Below, one piece after another: positions 12,121 through 24,571 of a DNA stretch of 64,000 bases. The position numbers and the translations under genes are program-made. Every line of letters starts with the position of its first letter. Within the stretch, counting starts at the first letter, position 1. The stretch comes from Arcuatula senhousia (taxonomy: Eukaryota; Mollusca; Bivalvia; Mytilida; Mytilidae), in NCBI GenBank assembly GCA_963971305.1, contig OZ020317.1, forward strand, positions 17,130,001-17,194,000, written 5' to 3'. The notes under the pieces are model-generated. The model ran no database searches, was not told where the DNA came from, and was given only the letters and a program-made list of their open reading frames with translations.

Positions 12121-12404
12121 AGTATACCCTCCTCTTCTTCGAAGCGGGGCATAAAAATGCAAAATTGAATACAAAATTTGAATTTTTTTTAGATGAGTCA
12201 AAAATGTGCCTGAGGTAGAAATAAACCACATGTATTTTAGGGAGCGACCATTGGATTTTGTTTTGGAAACGGGGCGGGGGGGGGGTAAATTTTGAAATAA
12301 AAAAGCAGTATGTCAACAACAAACAATCAGAAAATAAAAATGCAGGACAACGCTTTGATCTAAAAAAAAAAGGGCAGTATGATATTTTTTGCTGTGAAAT
12401 TTTT

Positions 12405-13096
12405 ATTATCCCTGCGCTAGCGAAAGCGCGGGGATAATGTTTTGCTGTTCGACGTACGTACGTACGTACGTTAATGTCCAGGATAATCTCTGTAACCGCT
12501 TGGAGTAGAAAGTAGAAAGATGAAACTTGGGTCATTGATTGCATTGTGGATGGGGACTGTACCGAAGGTTTTGGAATTTTGATATGGCCCCTAGGGGCTG
12601 GGCTGCAAAGGTAGCCTAAGGGCACATTATTCCTTCGTCACCTAACTCCTCCCAGGTCATTTGGAATACCAAACTGAAACTTGGCTCAGTAGTTGCACTA
12701 TGGATGTAGATTCTGCTGAATGTTTAGGAATTTTGATATGGTCCCTAGGGGCTGGGCTGCATAGGTAGCCTAAGGGCAGATAATTCCTTCATCACGCAAC
12801 TCCTCCCAGTTTATTTGGAATACGGAACTGAAACTTAGCTCAGCAGTTGCACTATGGATGTAGATTCTGCTGAAATTTTTGAAATTTTGATAATGTCCTA
12901 AGGAGTTAGGCTGCATAGATAGCCTATAAGGGCACATTATTCCTTCATCATGCATAATTCTTTACATTACTATCACTCCAACTACCAGGGAAAAGTCTCA
13001 TATTAATGCATATACATTTGATAGTACTAGTAATGCTCATTATAGTCATAATTTATTTCTTTCAATCTATCAAACACCAGAGTAGCGCGGGGATAT
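12405..13096. mobile_element. Element bounded by ATATCCCCGCGCTA-type ends with internal tandem repeats
   Basis: The left end ATTATCCCTGCGCTAG is matched in inverse by TAGCGCGGGGATAT at 13083-13096. The left end also forms its own hairpin (CTGCGCTAGCG facing AAGCGCGGGGATAAT). Next to it is an alternating ACGTACGT run at about 12454-12471. Inside are three units of about 150-156 bp, anchored by GCATTGTGGATG or GCACTATGGATG at about 12541, 12697 and 12847, each with a GGGGCTGGGCTGCA-like block (GGAGTTAGGCTGCA in the third). I see no transposase; it is probably a non-autonomous repeat. A 174-residue minus-strand frame (12101-12625) spanning its left edge is treated as chance. Confidence 0.55.
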
Positions 13097-13099
13097 GTA

Positions 13100-16000
13100 G
13101 CGTGGCTGCTTCTACTAGTTTGATTTTAAAATTCAAAAATAGCTCGCAAAACATCTAGGCTTTGATTGTTCAGATAATAAATAGGCTGGATGAAAAAAAT
13201 ATCAATAACATAAGAATCGAACGATCGCTCTCTTAAATGTACGAATAGCACCCTGTCCAATGTTTAGTTTAAAAAAGAACCTTGTGTTGTCGAGAACACC
13301 ACTTTTTAATTAAGAGTTTAACTTTTTCTTCAATAAAAGTTTATTTTTTCTTATTATCGGAATAAAAAATATAAAACTTAAATAGCTCATTCGGTAACGC
13401 AAGCTATGCACAAAATAATTGCCACACATGCTCGTAGTTGAAATTGGATATAAACAAGTTATACTTGTTTAACCATTACATGCACACGTACACTGGATGT
13501 TGACGATGTCTAAAACTGTCTCAAAACACTTCAAATCTTGCTAAATATTGCCCTACTATATACAGATATCATAATGGTGTAATCAAAACGACAATACATA
13601 ATATTTACAGGGTAACATGGTAAAAAGTAAGAGTTCTAACGGTACACTCTAAATTGATCGAGTGTTGTCTGTAACACATTATATAGACAGAGAGGTTGGT
13701 CTCCCTGATTAAGGTTAACAAACATACATATAGAACTACATATCAGTGCGTTTATTAAAAGAAGAAGAATAGTATATTACAAATCTGTTGCAAGTCTACA
13801 AGAAGCTGGGTATACTCGCTTTGGCTAAACTTCGAATTTTAGACATTAAGTCTATTTTCCAGCCTATGGTAAGCTTAAACTAAACATAGAGCTGTAGTTA
13901 AAAAATGACATGTTCCTTGTACGTTAAACGCTGATAAAGATGTAATAATAGGACCTTCTGAAGTAAGATATGGTGTCCGACTTTAACTATTCCCCACTTT
14001 CCAGTGTCCAAATCCTACTTGATTATTATTTCATGTCAATTTTAATCACACCCTTGTTATAGCTCACCTGGACATTTGGCTATGCAATCACTATTCGTCC
14101 GCCGTCGTATCTACACAATTTAAAAATCTTCTCTGAAATCTCTAAACGTATAGTGTTAACGTTAAACGGTCCTTTTTTAATAGTCCATCAGCCAACTCTG
14201 AAAAGACGTCATATTTAAAAGTTGAGTGGATACCCCCGTAGACCGAATTTTTATGGTACAAAAATTTAGTATTACATCTAAGCTTCATAATTCCAAATGT
14301 TATACTTGTATAAAATATGCGGAAAATAGCGTAAAAATCATTTTTCTGGACCCTCTGGTGAGCAATTGAAAAGTAGTCATTCATTTATTTTCAATAAATT
14401 GAACATGGGGTTGAAAACTTCAATTACTGTTTTATAAATCTATAGTATACATAGGGATTATTGACTTAGGAAAAGAATTTGCATCATAACAATGTCTAAA
14501 AAAGATATTTTTTAGATATAAAATTGCTTATTATTACGTTCAAAATTTCCCTATTTTTTTCAATTTGCGAATGTCTTCCTATGACTTCGCACGTATCACA
14601 GGTAAAATTTACTCAACAAGATTCACCTCATTACAAAGGTCACAATTAAAAATATTAAAACCACCAGGATTTCATAAAAACAGTGTTTTACAGAAAAATC
14701 CATTTTTAATGTCCATGTGCGGATTGTAATGGTTTGACCGATATTGTTTTATTTTTTAAATTATTAAATGTGAAGGTCACTTTTTCTATTTTTAGAATCA
14801 ATATTTTTTATGATTTTAAGTCATTTCTATGGTATTTTTTTAAAACCAACATAAAAGAAGTTATATTACAGTAAAGGTGATTTTTAACATTATTGAAAAC
14901 AAAGTTATTACCAATTAATCACGTTTTCTTGTTTTTGGCCTGTTAGACTTTACTTTAGGTCAGGTGCGTTTGACTTTATTTATACTTATATGAAATATTT
15001 ACATTACTTTTTACTTATAACTTATCTATTCTTTATTTCTGGCGACAATTTATATTGAGCTGTCGCCTTAAAATAATGTAACGATGTCGTTTTGTAAATT
15101 TAGGTTTTTTTCCAATTCTATTGTTATGAAACAAGTGTGGACTCTAATGCATATTGCCTAGCAAGCCGCTATGGACACAAAAAGCAAAGGTCTGCTTTAG
15201 TAACATAAAAAATACTTTATTATTTCTAGGTCCTGCTAAGGTTTATTGTTGAATTTTATATGTAGCCTATGCTGTACACATACTATAAAATCGATCTAAA
15301 ATTAAGCCATGTCGATGGATCTAAGTCATGTAAGTGTTTATCCCAAACATTATTTGTTTTTAGATCCAGTATAAGCATTGTATTATCTCCTATTTAGTTT
15401 AAAATAATTGCATCTAAGTTTGGTTATGTTAGTGGAGGAAATAGGAAACTATTGCAGATAGAGAAAAGCTGTTGTTTGCTTGAACCTACAGCTCATCGAG
15501 CTGTACAAAAGTCTCTATTGGATCAAAGATGTCACAGTCTGTTGCTCATATATACTTATAAATCAGCTTAATGTTAAAGTTTAAAAAGATTTCAATCTTC
15601 AAATTATTCTGAGAACAAAAGCTACCAATGTCATCTCATTCCTAAACATTCCCAAAGACTCCGCCACATACACAGACGAACAATTATGATTTTTCGGACG
15701 ATTGCTGTTGTTAAGAATCAAAAGCACACCAAAGTTCCTCAGGCAATACTGGTACTGGTCAGCTGTAAATGAATAGAAAATGGTGCTGAAGCTTTTTCAA
15801 TTGCAAAGGGCAAGTTGATCTTCATGTACCAGCATATGCTCTTAACCTTGAAGTGTCTGTTCCCATAGAAAGTTTGTATCCGTTTGCTCAGTTACTTTGT
15901 CCCAAACGATGTCAGAATTTTGTATTTTTGTCTATAAAGTATTCTGTTAACAGGAAGTAGATGAGTAATTCCTTAACTCTATTAAGAAATATAGAGTTAA

Positions 16001-16330
16001 GTTACATAAAAATTGAGACGGAATACTTAATAACTTTGCAGAGCGACGCTCGATTTAAGAAGACGAACAATCAAAAAGTGGGCCTATGTATGTCGCTTCT
16101 GTCTAATGTTACTGGCGACACACAAAGAATACACGCATTTTAGGTCTACAGAAACTTATATCATTAGTGTACCATTATTTCTTTTTTTATGTAATTTCAT
16201 GAAAAATGGAAAACACTGAAATCAGCAAAGTTAAAAACCACACTAATAGTAAGATTACAGTATTCGCATTTTAACACAAAATCAGGACAAGTAGTTTTCT
16301 TTGATTGTTTTAGAAATTTTGAAAGAAGTA
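13100..16330. other. AT-rich intergenic sequence
   Basis: I see no gene. Open frames are short and lack motifs. One block at 14160-14290 recurs inverted at 18165-18240 and is listed separately. Confidence 0.5.
14160..14290 (-). repeat. Dispersed repeat, inverted partner of 18165-18240
   Basis: AGTCCATCAGC and AGTGGATACCCCCGTAGACC here are the reverse complement of GGTCTACAGGGGTATCCACT and GCTGATGGACT at 18182-18236. Both copies contain the elements in the same relative order. Confidence 0.6.
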
Positions 16331-16334
16331 TAAG

Positions 16335-17110
16335 ACGGGACATATTGTACTCGTGGAGAACTAGACTGGCTATCTCTTTTTATCTCACGTTCCGTTATAC
16401 AAGTATTGAAAATTTCCTTTCACTGAACAATTCTCTATTTGGTGACTTTCTCCATCTCATATATCCTCAGGAACCTGAGATAAGGGACACAATGGATTCT
16501 AGGAAGTCTGCTTCATATTTAGATATACATCTCGTAATTGACTCTCAAGGAATACTTCAACAAAGCTCTATGACAAACGTGATGACTTCAACTTTCCCTT
16601 TTTGTGTAGCAACATTCCGTCCGCTCCGGCTTATGAAGTGTTCGTATCACAGTTGATTCGTTACTCCAGAGCTTGCGGCAATTACATCGATTCCTTGGCG
16701 AGCGTCACGTTTGACACAGAAAAGGCTAACACAGGGTTATGTTGCTCCACGGTTGCTGTCTTCACTCAAGAAATTGTACGGTAGACACCGTGCACTCGTA
16801 GACAATCTCTCAAATGAGTGCAGATGTTGGTTTGTCTTAGAAATTTGTTTTGTCTTCCTTTACCAGATTTGACACACTGAATTGAAAATTAGCAACACGA
16901 CGGATGTGTTTTAGCAGCCAAAAACCGCTTACTCTTCCGGAGCACCCGAGTTAACTCTTGTTACGACTTGAGTTGGCGTTGTTGATTTCCGTTCGGTTGA
17001 TTTTGTGTTTTGTGTTTCTTCGTGCTGTTCTTGTTCATGTTTACCGGTTTTGTTGTTGCCCTTTCGGACTTTTGACACTCGAATGCCCTATTTGTGCCTG
17101 TTTGCTCAGC
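16335..17110 (+). pseudogene. Penelope-like RT relic with destroyed catalytic motif
   Basis: This copy starts near the region before RT motif C. Where the 42-44 kb copy has FRYIDDVLSLNN, it reads FRYTSIENFLSLNN, so the YIDD catalytic dyad is lost. GDFLHLIYPQEPEIRD, SRKSASYLDIHLVID, then (in another frame) NIPSAPAYEVFVSQLIRYSR and RACGNYIDSL follow, with frameshifts near 16560 and 16720. The 3' UTR (GACGGATGTG, CGCTTACTCTTCCGGAGC, CTTGTTACGACTTGAGTT, CTTTCGGACTTTTGACACTC) runs to about 17110. It is 5'-truncated and inactive. Confidence 0.85.
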
Positions 17111-18160
17111 AGCATGAAAAAGTTCACAATAAAAAGGCATGTTTTTTCAAAATATATTTAGTTACGATTGTAATGAGAGTTTCTTTTTTTGTTGTTTTAG
17201 AAGTACGCTTATTGCTTTGAGTTTCGTTAAAATCAAGATTCTTTAGAAGACGGTACAGGAAACAACTGCCAACAATAACAATGAATAAAGAAGCTAAATA
17301 TGGATCTTCAACGTATTTACAAATATACTAGTAGTAATTTCAAAAGGCAAAACAATCATAACAAAGCGTCAAATAAATTGAAAAAAAAAGATCCATATAG
17401 AACTTTATTTATTGGCTGGCATATTTCCTCGATAACAGTTACTTTGTATCCCTTTTGTAACTAAGTGCAACAAACGGTCGAACATGCAGCGCCATTATTG
17501 TATACGGTATGCTGCCTTGCAAAATGATCCAAAATGCACATGTATACGTGTAATTATGGCAACTTTTAAACGACAATTAAGACTAAAGTTCTTATATTCT
17601 GATACTATAGTTTCAAAAAGGTCAAATATATAAACTAAAATTGAAAAAATATATAATGAAACACATTATGTTGATCATTTGTATTTACACATGAAAAAAA
17701 TATAGATTTCAGGCGACTGGGGCTACATTCATAAATACCGAAACTTTTCAACCGGTACCACAAATATTTTAATGGAATTGTTTTATTTAATTTGTTATGT
17801 TGTAGGTAAATTCTTTCTACAAAATATTCCACCTAGCTATCCTATTTTGTAGGAAATGAAAAAAGAAAATGAAAAAAAAACTCATTTTAGTCATTCCTTG
17901 TATTATCTCCCTTTAAGACTTCTTTGAGTGAAAATTTTAACAAACTTTTGTCTGTCGTTGGTTGTCTGGACAACATTTAATATGTTAAAAGTTTTCTTTT
18001 CAATAATATTGTAGTAGAGTTAGTATAATAGAATGTTTTATAAGGGTTGAAATTTTTTGACAGTTTATAGTACCCCTAAAGGAGCCTCTGTTATACCAGT
18101 TTCCGCATCTTATTGCAAAGTATAACAAGTTGCAAAATAAAGTTCACATGTTTGTCTTTT
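17111..18160. other. AT-rich intergenic sequence
   Basis: No gene or well-defined repeat is seen. The minus-strand frame at 17635-17832 is short and featureless. Confidence 0.4.
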
Positions 18161-18164
18161 GATT

Positions 18165-18240
18165 TCTGCAATAAAAAATCGGTCTACAGGGGTATCCACT
18201 CAAATTATTTTTTTCCGGACCTTGCTGATGGACTATAAGG
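18165..18240 (+). repeat. Dispersed repeat, partner of 14160-14290
   Basis: It contains GGTCTACAGGGGTATCCACT and CTGATGGACTATAAGG, which are inverse matches to 14160-14290. Confidence 0.6.
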
Positions 18241-18241
18241 G

Positions 18242-18470
18242 AATCGATAAATTACATGTACTAAAATAGAACATAGGGTGGGTTAAATCACTGAAACTGG
18301 ATTGTAACTCAGCGACTATGACAGAAGGAAAAAATAAGACGTTGATGTTGTCAGCACACTGTCCCTTTTTTAAGAGATTCAATAAATAATATAACATGTG
18401 CTAAAATAGAACATAGGGAGGGTAAAATCACTTAAACTGGCTTGTAACTCAGCGACTATGACAGAAGGCT
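18242..18470 (+). repeat. Two direct copies of an 85-90 bp unit
   Basis: AAAATAGAACATAGGG, then TAAATCACT or AAAATCACT, CTTGTAACTCAGCGACTATG-type sequence and ACAGAAGG, occurs at 18262-18329 and again at 18400-18468. The copies are about 140 bp apart and differ by a few bases. Confidence 0.75.
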
Positions 18471-19124
18471 CGTCATTATCGAAAGCTCTACAAAAGTCTG
18501 TGTTGGGTCTGAGTCGGCAAATGATCCCTTAAGGGTGTCAAAGGTAAATATAGCGTTTTTCATGTTCTTGCACTTTAGAATGCAAACTATTTCAGAATAA
18601 GAAACGCTGTTGGAGGTATAAAATTTCAGCACATTAAGCTCTTATAAAGTCTTCATTGGGTAGTTGTCAGATAACCCCTTATAAAAGAGACCGTTATTGC
18701 TTTAGGGCCAAGTAAAATATTCGTACAGGCTCCTGAGATCCTTTTGTAATCTTCATCTCCCTGATACAAATTAGAGGTCTTTATTGAAACTAGTAATTTA
18801 AATCTTTAAATGAAAAGACAGACACACGAATGTGAAAATTTCAACTTCGTGCGAAGTAAGTCCCGAACTTGCTAAAAATCAAGATCAAACCCGAAGGGAA
18901 TACGATTAGAACCGATGGCTAAACGATTAGAAAAGTTGCACATACTAATAGCTGCGAACCCATAACGAAGTTGTTAAGATGTTATCGAGAATTAGATCCG
19001 AAGGAGAAACAAAGTTATACGTTGGCTGTACGACGTTGTGTTAAGCATACGATTGGTCTACGATGAAGGAAGAAAGTTTTATGTAATAACGTGACATGAA
19101 ATAATATTATATACTGTGCATTCA

Positions 19125-19300
19125 TTTATTTTCGTCGGTACCAATTTTCGTGGTTTAGTGAAAAGGGACTATTCGTTTAAACCTAAATTCGTGGTTCTGA
19201 AGTCTACAGCATTCAGATTAATGTAAATTTTCCTTATCCTGGGGTATCAAATTTCGTTGATCAAGACCACCCACGAAAACCACGAAAATTAATACCCCAA
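19125..19300. repeat. Inverted repeat with a TTTTCGTGG core
   Basis: The left half contains ATTTTCGTCGGTACC and AATTTTCGTGGTTTAG. The right half contains ACCCACGAAAACCACG and GAAAATTAATACCCCA, which is roughly the inverse. It is a short palindromic dispersed repeat with no coding capacity. Confidence 0.5.
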
Positions 19301-19734
19301 GAATAATAATGAAACCACAGTAGTTTAATCCATATAAAATGTTCTTTGCTGCCTCTAATTAGTATGTATGGATAACAAGTTAGAACGAAGGCTCTCCAAG
19401 TATACCCCTGCTGTCCATGATGTCGATCAAAAAGAGTAAATGAGACATTTGATCTAAAGCTAATATGTAGAGACTGTACAGATAGAACAGAAAAAGAAAA
19501 TGTTACGTTTTCTTGTTTTGTTTGTGCCTTGTGTGAGTTGACCGAAGCACACATAATCCTATAACATCAAGTATATGTTGTAACTATGTAGAAACATTAC
19601 ACCAAAGCATACATTGTTATTGCAAAACGACCTGAAAAGATGCAATAAAAGCCTGGACGAGAGCGTGGAAGAGGGAATCGTTTGGTTGGAAAGAACAGAA
19701 CGAAAAGGAAAGCGTCAGAAGATTCTAGATCCAG

Positions 19735-19830
19735 ACTGTCTTCGCCTTGTTTTGTTTTTTCTTCTTATACCTTTGAGACTGATCATTCTAGTTCCAATTT
19801 TGTAACTTAGTATTTCCTTTATTAGTTTTG
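19735..19830 (+). repeat. Dispersed repeat with the GAGA(C/T)TGATCATTC core, copy 3
   Basis: CTTTGAGACTGATCATTC, AGTTCCAATTTTG and TATTTCCTTTATTAG match the copies at 6230-6385 and 9925-10012, with more divergence. Confidence 0.35.
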
Positions 19831-20239
19831 GAAACGAGAAAATTATGAATAGAGAATTTATGAGGGTACTTGTAACTTAAGCTGCTGTCTTGTAAGTCTT
19901 CCTCCTGCTGCATGTTAATTAAAAGAACAAAAGCTGGGCTACATGTACTTATATTTTTCTCGACGATTCACTGTAACACGCCATACCTTAAAGTCTAACT
20001 GAAATTGATTTATAAATGTCCCTATAAGGCACTTTGACACGTTTGATATTTCTTACTTCAGACCAGTGTCGTGTTTCCATCTCCGTGCCATTACTCCAGT
20101 TAGGACGGATATATACGAATACAATTTTAAGCGCCGTGTTTCCTTTGCACCATGGTTTCATTCGTGCCGCCATCGTAAGATAAATGAAACCGACTACTTA
20201 GACAGAAGATGCTTTCACGAGGGCATTACGAGTGAAAGT

Positions 20240-20495
20240 GAAAATAGTATATAGACGATATGATTTTTTTTATATACACGTTATTTATAATAAAAGAAAT
20301 AAACCTGGACCAAACGCCCAGTGGAAAGTGGAAATAGTATATAGACGATATGATTATTTTTATATACACGTTATGAATAATATAAAAAAAACTGCACCCG
20401 AGCGCCTGTATATAGACGATATGATTTTTTTTATATGTACACGTAATTTATAGTAAAAAGAAAAAAAAAACCTGGACCCAAACGCTTGTGATCGT
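20240..20495 (+). repeat. Three-copy tandem repeat, units about 75-92 bp
   Basis: GTATATAGACGATATGATT occurs at about 20247, 20338 and 20408. Each copy is followed by a T-rich stretch, TATAYACACGTTA or GTACACGTAA, and A-rich sequence. An AAACCTGGAC(C)CAAACGC block closes units 1 and 3. The frame at 20232-20453 is produced by the repeat. Confidence 0.75.
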
Positions 20496-20499
20496 CTTA

Positions 20500-21915
20500 A
20501 ACTAATTGTAACAAAGGAAACGCACAACCTCTTAACGAAAATGCTTGTTCTTCATCTACACATATGCAAATTGTGTGTTCCTTATTTTTTTATCGAAAAT
20601 CATATTTTTAAGCAAGTTTAATCTTGAATAAGAACAATTGTTAAAGCAACATTTTTAAAAAATGGATAAAAGAAGAATTAACACGACCTTATTTGAAAAA
20701 AACATAGAAAATGCAATGTTTACCCTTAAGACATCCCCCTTTTATCTTGTTAAAACACGTCCATCGATAAAATGGCTGCACCAAATTTAAAAACAATGGT
20801 ACTGCAATGTAGCTTTATCAACAGGCCCCCGAACTGTGAAACTAAATAATAAATAAACATTTCATAATGATGTTTTTCTTACCCTGAAAAGTTTGAGGCG
20901 TCCTAATTAATGCCATTTACGACCAACTCAAGATCAAATGTCAAGTGTACATTAGGTAGGGTGAATAGGTGCTTAAGATTTTATTAAATTCATACCAGAT
21001 GTTATTCAAATTCCACTGTGGTGCATAGGACTAGTCTAACAGATGTACATGTAGCTACTGTTTAAATTATTTTTTGTAAAAAAAAATCCCCTTTTCTACA
21101 CAAATGTTCAGTGCTTACAATCCAGTTTACTATACGTGGGGTTTTTGATACCAAATTCAAACAAAAAGGTAATAAATATATGTTTGACAAACTAGCAGAT
21201 GAACGCACAATCCGCAACAAAGTAAGTTACCCTGCAATAAATTTTATTCATTAAAACAGTGGAAATTTTTTTAAAAATTAATAATAAAACAAACTCCAGA
21301 ATAAAAGATGGGAAGCCTGAGTGAATATTTGTAAAACAAAAGTTTAAACGGAGGAATTGCTAAATGATAAGATGTATCTTAATTTTTTAATTTTACATAT
21401 TTATACCCCCTACCAAATAATAATAAATAAACAACAAAAACGAGAGTTCATATGCATTATGCCATAGATGTATGTATATGGGTTATACATCTATGATATT
21501 ATTAATAGTGCGGATCACCTGGTATAAGGGAGGTAATGGTTATGTCGTTTTTAGACTTCTTAGGGCAACCTAAAGATACGTAGATACGTACGTCGCTTCT
21601 CCGATTATCTCTATTAAAACGGAATTTAACTATTTGTAATGGGATGGTACATACAAAATGTAGTTATATGTGTGTCACTCCGTCAACAAATCCTGATGGG
21701 TTTCAAAATGCAGCATCTTAAAAATCCTTTGGATGTATAGGTTTGTATATAAATGTCCCTCCTGTGCATCTCCCATTTAGATATTTGATTGAGTTATTTT
21801 AGGAAACTGTGGCTCAGAGTTTTTCTATTATTTAACATAAACTGTAAAAATCTACGAATCTCAAAACATTAAAGACCAATGTTTCTATTCATTTCTTTTA
21901 AAGTGATCACATGTA
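20500..21915. other. AT-rich intergenic sequence with one small hairpin
   Basis: No gene is seen. A hairpin CATAGATGTAT/ATACATCTATG with a short loop lies at about 21463-21496. Confidence 0.4.
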
Positions 21916-21919
21916 TCGT

Positions 21920-22085
21920 ATCTCTTGTTACGACTTAGTTCGCGTTGTTGACTTCTTTTTTTGTGTGTGTTTCCTCCTGCTGTTCCTGTTCGTGTTTACC
22001 GGTTTTGTTGGTGCCCTTTTGGACTTTTGACACTCAAATGTCCCATTGGTGCCTCTTTGCTTCTATAAAAGCTGGTTTTGGCTAG
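21920..22085 (+). mobile_element. Penelope-like 3' UTR-only relic
   Basis: It begins near CTTGTTACGACTTAGTTCGC and continues with TGTTCGTGTTTACCGGTTTT, TTGGACTTTTGACACTCAAA and GTGCCTCTTTGCTTC. These match the 3' UTR of the copies at 2965-3795 and 16335-17110. No RT sequence is attached, as expected of an extreme 5' truncation. Confidence 0.75.
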
Positions 22086-22089
22086 ACGT

Positions 22090-23750
22090 GTTCATTTTGT
22101 ATCGATAGTTATGATTATAAATAAATGTATTCTGTTCTTGGGATATTTCAGATTGATTTTGTGAGCGGCATCGTTTTTTGCACATGGTTTTAAAAAGTAT
22201 AATGCCTTGGCTTCTGATATTTGTTATACAGGCGCTAAGGGTTAAATTCTACGTGACCCCGGTATAATTTTCACATCTCCAGTACTCTGCAAATTTATGA
22301 TTTCTGTCGAGTCATTGTGAGACTTATGGAAAATAATTTCTTTAAGTCTTTAAAATATAACACTAAGGCAACTGATATTTGATATACAGATATACTTTTA
22401 TCGGGACGTAATCTTCTTTACAAGACTCTTGTTGAAATTAGTTTCTTCAAAGTATAATACCTAGGCAAATGATATTTGGTTTACAGACACTTTGAGTAAT
22501 GGTCTACGCAACTGTTACTATTCCATGTAAACCTGACCCAAGTTGCACGCTTTAACAACTCTTTGTTAAGACTTTTTCGGGGTGTAAACTTCTTTGCAAA
22601 ACTTTTATTGGAAATGTTCTCCTTGCAAAGTGTATTTATAATACTCAGGTATTTGATATTTATTATAGACACTTGGGATTATAACGCAACAGTACACTGC
22701 CATATGATCTTGACCTTATTTTTATGCCCCAAAGACTCTTTAGACATTTAATTATATCTTGTAACCTTCCTAAAAAGACTCTTAAAAAATGGAAAATGAA
22801 TCACTTGAAATTTTTTGTACTTATGCATCTGTGCTGACAGTATACTCTGTCGAGCTTAAGATTCGCTGACTCACCTGTGCCATTTTCTTCTTCTTATGTA
22901 CGATCGATGGTGTTTCCCGTATTTTTTTCTGCCAGTGCTATGTATGTTTTTCTCTCTATTTTTTTTCGCTAAATTCCTATCGGTGGGTTTACCGTTAGGC
23001 ATTAATCATTTTCTGTGCTATAGTTGTTCTGTTTGTCGAAAGTTTGTGTGCGTGTGGAGTGTGGGTGGTGAGTTTGACAATGTGTTGTCCTGTTCATTAA
23101 TTGTTGCGGACTATTTGTGGTTGAATGTGTTTTCCAGTTCGTTGCTTGTTTATTACTTGTGTGTTTTTTTCTTTATCATGTTCTTATTGTGTATTAATAT
23201 TATTCTTTATTTGTCCAGTTGTACCTTTCGGCATTAGTTTGTACTTTTTTGTCCCGTTTGTGTGTGCTTATGTTACCCCGTTACAAGCTAGCGTTGTCAT
23301 ATTCTTAAGAAGGTCATTGTTCGTTCGGTTGTTATTTGTTTTAGAATTCTGTCGTGTGGTATTTCTCATTATTTATCCAAAAGTTTTACTATAAATCATA
23401 TTTGAGGGTCCATTGAATACAATGTCAATGGATAATAATGAAATATGGCACAATATGCATATAACAAAGGCAAGTAAAAAGTCTGCCATGAGTACAATGG
23501 TCAAATTTTTATGCTGTCAGACAAAGTCATCTTTTTTGCATTCAAAGACTTTCGGTTTTAGTTCACCTAATTGCACTTACTGTCAAAAAAGCTCTACCAG
23601 TTAAGCATTATTCGGAGTTTCGATTTATTTATAAAGATTTATTTTTAGCTATAACAGTGCAATTGCTCCTTTTAAGGATCATCTTACAACTTCGACCCAA
23701 CGAGTTTTGTGTAGAGCTCAATAAGCTTAATTTATAGGCTATGATGTACT
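22090..23750. other. Noncoding sequence, GT-rich between 22900 and 23390
   Basis: The plus-strand frames at 22896-23237 and 23125-23394 are T/G-rich and read as hydrophobic F/C/V/L strings. They have no initiation context or motif and resemble the GT-rich tail of a retroelement more than a gene. No exon is supported. Confidence 0.4.
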
Positions 23751-23754
23751 AGAA

Positions 23755-23990
23755 GCTCTTGTCATTAAAATTTTTTTCTAGTTTATGTGTTTCTGTGTTT
23801 TACATGTTTTTTTTGTCTGTTTTTCGTCTTGTCCCTGTGTTTGTGTTAACTGGTTTTGTCTCTGCCGTTTCCGACTTTGACATTCGGATGCCCCGTTTGT
23901 ACCTCTGTTTCTTTCCATCTCCTCTACTTCATCGTCATCGTATTTCCCCTGTCATGTGTAACAAGCCGTCCTTGTTAATGTAAATGAATT
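23755..23990 (+). mobile_element. Penelope-like 3' UTR-only relic, diverged
   Basis: TGTGTTAACTGGTTTTGTC, CCGACTTTGACATTCGGATG and CCCGTTTGTACCTCTGTTTC follow the order of the shared 3' UTR (CCGGTTTTG, then GGACTTTTGACACTC, then TGCC and TTTGCTTC). It is more diverged than the 21920 copy. Confidence 0.55.
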
Positions 23991-24494
23991 CTTACAAAAA
24001 ATCAACTTCCACTTATCAGTTGTCCCATTGGACTGATGCATGTCCACTCCTGTTAAAAGCACAACATATGAGTGCTCAATCTTGGCAGAATCTGTTGTCC
24101 CTGTTTTATATTTAAACGAAGACAATTTTTAGGGCGACTTTACCTTTATTTTAAACTAGCTAGGTGATACATATAAAACTATTATAAACTCATACGATTT
24201 GCCCATACTTTGAATGGATAAACTATAAATAAGGATATGAAATAAGAAGTTTCATTTGAATTCTATATTTTTGACTTTTGATGATTATTTATCATTTAAA
24301 GAAATTAAACGTAACAGAAGTCATCGTTTAACAGAAGAAATTGCAAACTGCAAGTTATAGATGTCATGATGCACTGCAGGCAACACTCGTCATCTTTACA
24401 ACAGGTTGATACTAATAATAGCAAAAGTAAATCAAGTGAAGAGTATAGCCATAGAAAGAGAAAAAGTAATACAATATAACATTCAAAACGAGCT

Positions 24495-24500
24495 TTTAAT
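24495..24500 (-). promoter_or_regulatory. Candidate poly(A) signal for the GPCR (ATTAAA)
   Basis: ATTAAA on the minus strand lies about 72 bases past the stop codon of exon 2. A canonical AATAAA lies further on at 24145-24150. Either could be used; sequence alone does not decide. Confidence 0.25.
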
Positions 24501-24571
24501 TTATGTCTGTAAAATGTCTACCATAAATATCTGGTATTTATCTGTTACATGTATTTAGTCATAACACTAAA

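Noticed and set aside
12101..12625. 174-residue minus-strand open frame
   Set aside because: It crosses the boundary of the 12405-13096 repeat element, a poly-A tract and a C-run, and reads as low-complexity F/P/S-rich sequence with no motif. Its length comes from repeat content.
22896..23394. Hydrophobic frames that look like membrane proteins
   Set aside because: T- and GT-rich DNA gives F/L/V/C-rich translations automatically. There are no conserved residues, no loops with charged patterns and no splice context.
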